Notes under the pieces: generated by a model
What the model was told of the DNA's origin: nothing
What the model saw: only the letters and a program-made list of their open reading frames with translations
The model's database searches: none
In this document: positions 6,388 through 12,634 of the stretch, one piece after another
Position numbering within the stretch: the first letter of the stretch is position 1
Layout: each line of letters opens with the position of its first letter
Assembly (NCBI GenBank): GCA_002342785.1
Contig: DDQV01000082.1
Location: 1-12,634, forward strand
Source of the DNA: Fusobacteriaceae bacterium UBA2433
GTDB lineage: Bacteria > Fusobacteriota > Fusobacteriia > Fusobacteriales > Fusobacteriaceae
DNA length: 12,634 nt
Reading direction: 5' to 3'
Made by a program: the position numbers and the translations under genes

Positions 6388-7788
6388 ATTAATATTAAAA
6401 AAGCAAAAATTATAGAATTTGAAAGTAATTTAAATAGTTTAGAGTTATTTGAAGCTATAAAAAAAGACGGAGATTACCCATTTTTTTTAGATAGTGGAAT
6501 GGATAAAAAAAAATTAGGAAGATATTCCTTTATGGGAGCAAATCCTTTTTTAACTATAAGATCAGAAAAAAATAAAATAATATTAGAAGAAGACGGACAG
6601 ATAAAAAAAATAGATGGCAATCCATTAGATATTTTACAAGAAAAATTAAATCTATATAAAATTCAAAGGGAAGAGATACCATTTGTAGGAGGAGCAGTTG
6701 GATTTTTATCCTATGAACTATCCCACCTTTTGGAAAATCTACCAAATACATTAAAAAAAGATGTAGAAATTCCTGAAATGGTCATGGGTTTTTATGATGG
6801 TATATTAATAATCGATCATAAATATAATAAAAAATATATAGGAGCAATAGGATTTAAAGAAAATATAGAGGAAATCATCAACAAAATAGAAGATAGTATA
6901 AAACAATATAAAAATAAATTAAAAACAAAAGAGATAGATATAGAAAATAAAAAAATATTAAAAGAAAAAAATATAAATTCTAATATGACAAAAGATTATT
7001 ATCTATCATCTATAAAAAAAATAAAAGAATATATCTACTCAGGAGATATCTATCAAGTTAATTTTACCCAAAGATTTAAATGTGATTTTGAAGGAGACCC
7101 CATTGAGTTGTATAAAAATTTAAAATCAATTAATCCAGCTCCATTTGCTGTATATTTAGACTTTGGAGAGGGAGTAGTAGTATCTAGTTCACCAGAAAGA
7201 TTTATAAAATTAACTGATGGAACAATAGAAACTAGACCCATGAAAGGAACTAGGCCCCGAGGAATATCAAAGAAAGAAGATGAAAAATTAAAATTCCAAT
7301 TGATAAATAGTGAAAAAGATAGAGCAGAACTACTTATGATAGTAGATCTTATGAGAAATGATATAAGTAAAGTAGCTAAAAAAGGAAGTGTAAAGGTAAC
7401 AGAATTATTTCATCTTGAAGAATATTCTACTGTACTACAGATGGTGGCCACAATAAAAGGGGAATTAAAAAATAATCTTTCTGCTATAGATATAATAAAA
7501 GCAACATTTCCAGGAGGATCTATTACTGGTGCACCAAAGATAAGAGCTATGGAAGTAATTGATGAACTAGAAACAACAACTAGAAATATTTATACTGGAA
7601 GTATAGGGTACATAGGTTTTCATGGAGATATGGATATGAATATAGCCATTAGAACAATAATTTTGAAAGATCACAAAGCATATTTTCAAGTAGGAGGAGG
7701 AATTGTATGGGATTCCGATCCCAATGAAGAATATGAGGAAAGCTTAATAAAAGGACAAGCACTCATAAAAGCACTAAATATAACTTAG
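6388..7788 (+). CDS. pabB: Aminodeoxychorismate synthase component I PabB, probable ATT start
   Basis: With ammonia from PabA, this enzyme converts chorismate to 4-amino-4-deoxychorismate. It belongs to the chorismate-binding family (TrpE/PabB/isochorismate synthase). K286 in RPMKGTRPRG is the lysine diagnostic of PabB, since anthranilate synthases have Ala in the PIAGT motif. Other family motifs are YQVNFTQRF, SSSPERFIK, KDRAELLMIVDLMRND, PGGSITGAPK (375-384) and GGGIVWDSDP (436-445). A shorter frame from the ATG at 6499 would give 429 residues. The reading frame upstream, however, encodes conserved N-terminal sequence including DYPFFLDSG just before LGRYSFMGANPF. From ATT at 6388 the protein is 466 residues, normal for PabB. 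ATT as an initiator is rare, so a point mutation or sequencing error of ATG is an alternative. The stop overlaps the ribosome site of pabC. Confidence 0.9.
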   Translation: MNIKKAKIIEFESNLNSLELFEAIKKDGDYPFFLDSGMDKKKLGRYSFMGANPFLTIRSEKNKIILEEDGQIKKIDGNPLDILQEKLNLYKIQREEIPFVGGAVGFLSYELSHLLENLPNTLKKDVEIPEMVMGFYDGILIIDHKYNKKYIGAIGFKENIEEIINKIEDSIKQYKNKLKTKEIDIENKKILKEKNINSNMTKDYYLSSIKKIKEYIYSGDIYQVNFTQRFKCDFEGDPIELYKNLKSINPAPFAVYLDFGEGVVVSSSPERFIKLTDGTIETRPMKGTRPRGISKKEDEKLKFQLINSEKDRAELLMIVDLMRNDISKVAKKGSVKVTELFHLEEYSTVLQMVATIKGELKNNLSAIDIIKATFPGGSITGAPKIRAMEVIDELETTTRNIYTGSIGYIGFHGDMDMNIAIRTIILKDHKAYFQVGGGIVWDSDPNEEYEESLIKGQALIKALNIT

Positions 7789-7800
7789 GAGTTGAGCATA

Positions 7801-8607
7801 ATGAATCATATAATTTTAAATAATAAATTCATGTTCTCAAATGAATTTAAATGGGATATAAGTGATGGTTTATTATATGGATATGGAGTTTTTGAAACAA
7901 TATTACTTAAGGATAATAAATTAATTTATTTAAGAGAGCACTACGATCGTTTAATTAAGTCTGTTGAAAAACTTAAAATAAATATGGATCTAAATTTTGA
8001 GCAATTAAATTCATCTCTAAATTTTTATATTCAAAAAAATTCTTTAGAAAATTCTATCTTGAGGGTCACTATCTTTAAGAATTCTGATTCCTTTGATATT
8101 CTCATAACTCATAGGGAAAATAAATATAACTCTTCCCATTATAAATTAGGATTTAAGATGGAAATATCCGAATTCAAAAGAAATCCAAGCTCTATCTTAT
8201 CTGGAATAAAATCGGTAAACTATCTAGAAAATATATATGCACTTAGGGAAGCTAAAAAACTAGGTAGCCATGAGGTATTATTTTTAGACTATAAAAATTA
8301 TGTATCTGAAGGAGCTACCTCAAATATTTTTTTTATTAAAGATAAAATTATATATACTCCTACAAAAGAGTGTGGACTATTACAAGGAATAATCAGAAGA
8401 AAGGTTATAGATATCATAGAAACAAATAAAAATTTACAATTGAAACAAGGTTTTTTTTCTTTGAAAAAATTATTAGAGGCAGACGAGGTGTTTTTAACTA
8501 ATTCCATAATGGGAATAATGCCTGTATCAAAAATAAAACATACAACCTACGACTTAAAAAAAAATCATATAACAAATTTATTAATAGAAAAACTAAATAA
8601 ATATTAA
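7801..8607 (+). CDS. pabC: Aminodeoxychorismate lyase PabC (class IV PLP enzyme)
   Basis: This enzyme cleaves aminodeoxychorismate to p-aminobenzoate and pyruvate with pyridoxal phosphate. The 268-residue length fits. YGYGVFETILL near residue 25 and the segment GIKSVNYLENIYALREAKK, containing the PLP lysine K137, are class IV aminotransferase marks. They are followed by VSEGATSNIFFI and GLLQGIIRRKV. Sequence alone does not exclude a branched-chain or D-amino-acid aminotransferase, but position directly behind pabB settles the call. The ATG at 7801 was chosen because AGGAG (7787-7791) lies nine bases before it. The in-frame TTG at 7792 sits directly against that site and is too close. The 12-base gap from pabB suggests translational coupling. 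Confidence 0.92.
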   Translation: MNHIILNNKFMFSNEFKWDISDGLLYGYGVFETILLKDNKLIYLREHYDRLIKSVEKLKINMDLNFEQLNSSLNFYIQKNSLENSILRVTIFKNSDSFDILITHRENKYNSSHYKLGFKMEISEFKRNPSSILSGIKSVNYLENIYALREAKKLGSHEVLFLDYKNYVSEGATSNIFFIKDKIIYTPTKECGLLQGIIRRKVIDIIETNKNLQLKQGFFSLKKLLEADEVFLTNSIMGIMPVSKIKHTTYDLKKNHITNLLIEKLNKY

Positions 8608-8641
8608 ACTTTAAAATAAATGAGATACTAGGAGGCATAAG

Positions 8642-10699
8642 ATGAGAACATACAAAAAAACAATGATATTAATAGGAATATTGTTTATAACATTAATTTC
8701 TACTGCTAAAGTAGATATAGAAAAAAAGCAACAAATGGATAAGGTATTATCAGATATATCTTTTTCCTTGGAAACAACCCACTATAAAAATTTAAATATA
8801 GATGATTCATTTTCAAAAAATGTTCTCAAGAACTACCTAGATACATTAGATTACAACCATCAGTATTTTACCCAAACTGAAGTAGATGAAATCTATAAAA
8901 AATGGTGTACTCAATTAGATGATGATTTTTTAAACGGAAACTCTGATGCAGCTTTTGAAATATATAATATCTATAAAGATGCTGTAATAAGAGTTACTCA
9001 ATACCAAACTAAATTATTAGAAAATCCTGAACAATTAGATTTTAATAAAGATGAAAAACTAATCTATGATAGGGAAGATCAACCTTATTTTTCAACAGAA
9101 AAAGAATATGAAACTCATTGGAAAAAAATGCTAAAATCATCAATTTTATCCCTTGAAGATTTTGAAGAGCTAACATATGATGAAAGTATCAACCGTATGA
9201 AAAGCAAGATGGTCACAAGAAAAAAATTATTAGATAAAAAAACTTCTGATGATATATATTCATATTTTGTAAACGCTTTTTTAAAGGAATATGATCCACA
9301 TACTGATTATTTTTCGGCTAAAGAGATAGCAGATTTTGATATCAGTATGAAATTACAACTTTCAGGTATAGGAGCAGTACTAACTGGGGAAAAAGAGTTT
9401 ATTAAAGTTGTCAAAGTAATGCCAAATGGTCCTGCTGCAAAGGGAAAGGAACTTCAACCTGAAGATAAAATAATAGCAATAGCCACAGATGGAAAGGAAT
9501 TTGAAGATATAACTGATTGGCCCCTAGGAGATGCTGTTAATCTTATAAGGGGGAAGGAAGGTACAACTGTTAAACTAAGAGTAATTCCAAGTGGAACTAA
9601 GACTGCTAAAGAATATACCTTTGTGAGGGAAAATGTAAAATTAGAAGATAAGGGAGCTAGGTATTTTATAAAAGAAGCTAGATCAAAAAATTCTAATTAT
9701 AAGATAGGAGTAATTAATCTTCCTTCCTTCTATATGGATTTTGATGCCTATAGTAAGGGAGATAAAAATTATAAAAGTACTACAAGAGATGTAAAAGAAA
9801 TTTTAGAAAAATTAAATAAAGAAAGTGTAGATGGACTTATCATAGACCTAAGAAATAATGGTGGTGGATCTCTTAGTGAAGTAAATAATCTTATGGGATT
9901 ATTTATACCATATGGACCTGTAGTACAAGTAAAAGAAGGAGGCCGTGTTAGTTATCTAGGAGATAACGATATGAAAACTTATTTTAACAAGCCAGTAGTA
10001 GTTATGGTCAATAGACTCAGTGCTTCTGCATCTGAAATTTTTGCAGCAGCAATGCAAGACTATAGACGTGGAATAATTGTAGGTACTCCTACTTTTGGAA
10101 AGGGAACAGTTCAAACTATAAAAAATTTAGACCTGGGAGAATTAAAATATACAAATGGAAAATTTTACCGTATAAATGGTGGTAGTACACAACATAAAGG
10201 TGTAACTCCAGATATTTTATTTCCACCTACATATGATAGTTCAGAGATAGGAGAAAGTTCCCTAGACAATCCCCTTCCTTGGGATGAAGTAAATTCTCTT
10301 ATGAGTAAAGAAAATAATAATAAAATAAAAAAATACTTAGACAGAAAATATGAGATACTAAATAAAAAACATATGGAAAGAGTAGTTAAAAATCCTGATT
10401 TTATTTATAACATGAAAAAATATGCTATTATTAAAGATATAACAAAAGATAAAGAAGTATCTTTAAATAGAAAAACTAGAGAGTTAGAAACAAAGGAATT
10501 AGAAGACAGATGGCTTGAGATAACCAATGAAAAATTAGTCTCTCAAAATAAAACTAAACTTAAAGATTATAAAGCTTTAGAAGAATATAATAAAGAAAGA
10601 TCTAAAGAAGATGAATTAGAAATATTAAAAACAGATGGTGAAATTATAGAAACAGTTCTAATATTAGCTGATGAAATAGCTTTAGAAAAAACAAAATAA
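8642..10699 (+). CDS. prc: Periplasmic tail-specific (C-terminal processing) protease Prc
   Basis: This is an S41-family serine protease that degrades or trims periplasmic proteins by their C-terminal tails. An N-terminal signal peptide (about residues 1-22, basic then hydrophobic, ending near STA) sends it out of the cytoplasm. The long N-terminal helical domain holds YDPHTDYFS. A PDZ domain starts near SGIGA (241-245). The protease core contains LRNNGGGSL and the catalytic dyad S462 (middle Ser of SASASE) and K487 in TFGKGTVQ, 25 residues apart as in Escherichia coli Prc. A C-terminal Lys/Glu-rich helical region of about 150 residues completes the Prc architecture. The 685-residue length is close to E. 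coli Prc (682) and longer than CtpA-type proteases. AGGAGG (8630-8635) lies six bases before the ATG. The gene is 34 bases after pabC with no clear promoter between, so it is probably cotranscribed. Confidence 0.95.
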   Translation: MRTYKKTMILIGILFITLISTAKVDIEKKQQMDKVLSDISFSLETTHYKNLNIDDSFSKNVLKNYLDTLDYNHQYFTQTEVDEIYKKWCTQLDDDFLNGNSDAAFEIYNIYKDAVIRVTQYQTKLLENPEQLDFNKDEKLIYDREDQPYFSTEKEYETHWKKMLKSSILSLEDFEELTYDESINRMKSKMVTRKKLLDKKTSDDIYSYFVNAFLKEYDPHTDYFSAKEIADFDISMKLQLSGIGAVLTGEKEFIKVVKVMPNGPAAKGKELQPEDKIIAIATDGKEFEDITDWPLGDAVNLIRGKEGTTVKLRVIPSGTKTAKEYTFVRENVKLEDKGARYFIKEARSKNSNYKIGVINLPSFYMDFDAYSKGDKNYKSTTRDVKEILEKLNKESVDGLIIDLRNNGGGSLSEVNNLMGLFIPYGPVVQVKEGGRVSYLGDNDMKTYFNKPVVVMVNRLSASASEIFAAAMQDYRRGIIVGTPTFGKGTVQTIKNLDLGELKYTNGKFYRINGGSTQHKGVTPDILFPPTYDSSEIGESSLDNPLPWDEVNSLMSKENNNKIKKYLDRKYEILNKKHMERVVKNPDFIYNMKKYAIIKDITKDKEVSLNRKTRELETKELEDRWLEITNEKLVSQNKTKLKDYKALEEYNKERSKEDELEILKTDGEIIETVLILADEIALEKTK

Positions 10700-10707
10700 C
10701 AATATAA

Positions 10708-10755
10708 TAAAATAAGTCAAAATCTTATACTTAAATAGGATCTTGACTTATTTTA
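10708..10755. terminator. Bidirectional terminator between convergent prc and the EAL gene
   Basis: TAAAATAAGTCAA (10708-10720) pairs perfectly over 13 bases with TTGACTTATTTTA (10743-10755), with a 22-base AT-rich loop. The stem is perfect on both strands, and T-rich sequence flanks it on each side when read outward. It therefore fits a shared terminator for prc (plus) and the minus-strand gene whose stop codon begins seven bases beyond it. Confidence 0.85.
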
Positions 10756-10761
10756 ATTTTA

Positions 10762-12634
10762 TTAATAGTTTAAGTTTTCAAGATAAACTTTATTTTTTAA
10801 TTTTTCTAAAACAATCTCTAGTCTTTCTGGTTTACCAAAATAATATCCCTGAAAATTATTTACTCCCATTTTAATTAAAAAATCTAACTCTTTTTTTTGT
10901 TCAATTCCTTCTACAATAACTTTCAATCCCAAGGTATTTCCTAATTCAATAATACTTTTAATGATAGTTTCATCTTTATCACTTCTAAACATATTGGTCA
11001 CAAAAAATCTATCAACTTTCAAGGTAGTTATAGGAAGTGACGATAGAGATGAAAAGGAAGAATATCCTGTACAAAAATCATCGATCAAACAATTAATTCC
11101 CAAATTTTTTAAAGTTTTAATCTTTTCTATAGAGTCCTTTATATCTAATATAAAATTCTCTTCAGCTAGTTCAAATTCTATATTATTCAAATCAGTATAT
11201 TTATTAGTAATTTCTTCTAAAAATAATTTTCTATCAAAATAATTATGAGATATATTTATAGATACCTTTGTTTTTAATAGTTGAATATCTTTTTTTACTT
11301 GTTCTATTAAAAATTCTGTAAGGGAGATTATCAACGATGAATTTTCGGCTATATGAATAAACTCTCCTGGTAAAATCAATCCTTTTTCTTCATGATTCCA
11401 TCTCATAAGTGCCTCAAATTCTATATTTTTAGTTTTAATATCTACCTTAGGCTGATAATAAATCTCAAATTCATTTTTATATAAACCTCTTTGAATATCT
11501 AACTCTAAAATAACAATTTCCTTTCTATCATCTCTTTTTTTATATCTAAGTTTTTCAAATAAAATATTCAATGTAAAATTTAAATCTTTATTTTGATCCC
11601 ATTCTAAAAAAATTGTCCGTACCGACAGATGAAATTTTCTTTTCTTTTCAAGATCATATTTTTTTAAAAATTTATAAAATCTTTTTTCTAACTCCTCTTT
11701 ACTCTCACCATCTAAAGGTTCTCTAATAGCAATTAAAAATTGATCTCCTTTTAATCTTACAATTGTATCGGCTCTTCTAAAAGTTAGTTTTAATAATCCT
11801 GATAATTTTTTTATCATATTGTCACCAACTGTTATTCCAAATTTATCATTGATATAAGACATATCCACAATATCAAACAAACCTAAAAATATTTTTTCAT
11901 TTCTTAAAGGTTTCAGTTCAATATTTCTTTGGATCTCTTTTAGTCCCTCTTCTCTCTTTAAAGCACCAGTAAATTCATCAATACTATTTTTATTCATTAT
12001 AATTTCTTTTAGTTTTATTTGCTTTTTTATATTATCTGAAATAATAAGCAAAGATATAGCTGATATTATTAAGAGTAATAAAGTATACATCGTCAAAGAA
12101 AATAATCTATTTATCACAGATCTTTTCAAATTAGTTATAGTCATATCAGCCCCAGCTATATATTTTCTACCATCTTTTGAAGTCACCATAAGATATACAG
12201 ATCTATAGTCTTCTAGATCATCAGAACTATTTATATAATATACTTTTTCAGAATTAAAAGCTTTTACGGTTTCTTCTATAGAATTATCTCCAATTTCTTC
12301 AAAAGTTTGCCAATAAAGTTTACTTGTCTCCTTATTTTTTATCCATTTAGAAGTTCCACTAAAAGAAGTATAAGTAGGCATTCCATCTTCAATTATAATA
12401 GTATAAAGATAATCTACATTATTTATCTTAGATAATTTTCTTATTTCCATTGAATTTTTTAAAACTTCTTCATTAGTATAAGAATTTTTATTCATATTAT
12501 AAAAATTATGATCCTTACCAAGAAATTGTTCCAAATTTTTAGCGGCTCTATAGAGATTTTTATCTATTTTATTCATTTCATCTTTATATATTGAATTTCC
12601 CCTTAACATTAAAAAAAAGAATAATAAAAATAAT
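10762..12634 (-). CDS. Partial c-di-GMP phosphodiesterase: Cache-like sensor, degenerate GGDEF, intact EAL
   Basis: The protein is predicted to hydrolyse c-di-GMP. Residues are numbered here from an internal ATG at 12609. The frame stays open to the window edge and encodes a hydrophobic run (LFLLFFFL) before that ATG. This is the first membrane span, so the true start lies outside. An outer domain of about 150 residues follows, with NVDYLYTIIIEDG and GRKYIAGADMTI, which resembles a Cache fold. The second span is near 173-193. The GGDEF domain is broken (RLKGDQF, 285-291) and should not make c-di-GMP. The EAL domain keeps its key elements: E399-A-L, SINIS, ELAEEN, DDFCTGYSS from D510, KVDRFF, VEGIE with E567, and QGYYFGKP near the end. 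It is convergent with prc and ends at a shared terminator. It forms a functional counterpart to the GGDEF protein at 3664-5637. Confidence 0.92.
   Translation of the reverse strand, partial: LFLLFFFLMLRGNSIYKDEMNKIDKNLYRAAKNLEQFLGKDHNFYNMNKNSYTNEEVLKNSMEIRKLSKINNVDYLYTIIIEDGMPTYTSFSGTSKWIKNKETSKLYWQTFEEIGDNSIEETVKAFNSEKVYYINSSDDLEDYRSVYLMVTSKDGRKYIAGADMTITNLKRSVINRLFSLTMYTLLLLIISAISLLIISDNIKKQIKLKEIIMNKNSIDEFTGALKREEGLKEIQRNIELKPLRNEKIFLGLFDIVDMSYINDKFGITVGDNMIKKLSGLLKLTFRRADTIVRLKGDQFLIAIREPLDGESKEELEKRFYKFLKKYDLEKKRKFHLSVRTIFLEWDQNKDLNFTLNILFEKLRYKKRDDRKEIVILELDIQRGLYKNEFEIYYQPKVDIKTKNIEFEALMRWNHEEKGLILPGEFIHIAENSSLIISLTEFLIEQVKKDIQLLKTKVSINISHNYFDRKLFLEEITNKYTDLNNIEFELAEENFILDIKDSIEKIKTLKNLGINCLIDDFCTGYSSFSSLSSLPITTLKVDRFFVTNMFRSDKDETIIKSIIELGNTLGLKVIVEGIEQKKELDFLIKMGVNNFQGYYFGKPERLEIVLEKLKNKVYLENLNY

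Noticed and set aside
6388..7788. Anthranilate synthase TrpE for the chorismate-binding protein
   Set aside because: The RPMKGT motif has the lysine typical of PabB rather than Ala as in TrpE, and pabC follows directly. No trp genes are nearby.
7792..7800. TTG start for pabC three codons upstream
   Set aside because: It directly abuts the AGGAG site, leaving no spacing. The ATG at 7801 is correctly spaced.
10961..11242. Plus-strand frame of 93 codons inside the EAL gene
   Set aside because: It lies opposite the conserved EAL catalytic segment with no ribosome site or family match.
1..12634. CRISPR arrays, tRNA or rRNA genes, insertion sequences, phage genes
   Set aside because: No regularly spaced direct repeats, cloverleaf-like GC-rich segments, transposase or phage-type proteins were seen on reading both strands.

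Overview
The window is AT-rich DNA (roughly 70-75% A+T by eye) packed with genes that carry strong AGGAGG-type ribosome sites. The gene families, an exported Prc-type tail-specific protease that implies a periplasm, and the codon use fit an anaerobic diderm of the Fusobacteriota (Ilyobacter, Propionigenium, Cetobacterium or Psychrilyobacter type). This placement is an inference from style and content, because no rRNA or other marker gene is present.

Layout. (1) 1-3584 is a copper-homeostasis block: a three-HMA Cu(I) P1B-type ATPase (copA), an unlisted 44-residue Cys-Cys microprotein directly behind it, an imperfect hairpin, a 40-residue single-span membrane microprotein on the opposite strand with a consensus promoter, and a CsoR-type Cu(I) repressor. 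(2) 3664-5637 is a membrane c-di-GMP protein with a PilJ/NarX-like outer domain, an intact GGDEF domain and a degenerate EAL domain, closed by a strong terminator. (3) 5710-10699 is a probable operon behind a near-consensus promoter: pabA, pabB, pabC (chorismate to p-aminobenzoate for folate) and prc (periplasmic tail-specific protease). pabB has no ATG, GTG or TTG at its true N-terminus and appears to start at ATT. (4) 10708-10755 is a convergent bidirectional terminator. (5) 10762 to the right edge, minus strand, is a second c-di-GMP protein whose N-terminus runs off the window. It has a Cache-like sensor, a degenerate GGDEF domain (LKGDQF) and an intact EAL phosphodiesterase domain.

How it works together. 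CopA exports Cu(I), CsoR senses it, and the two microproteins are plausible accessory parts of that response; this role rests on position and cysteines only. The two c-di-GMP proteins are mirror images, one predicted to synthesise and one to degrade the messenger, and they flank the pab-prc operon. PabA, PabB and PabC form a complete p-aminobenzoate pathway from chorismate. No tRNA, rRNA, CRISPR array, insertion sequence or prophage gene was seen.
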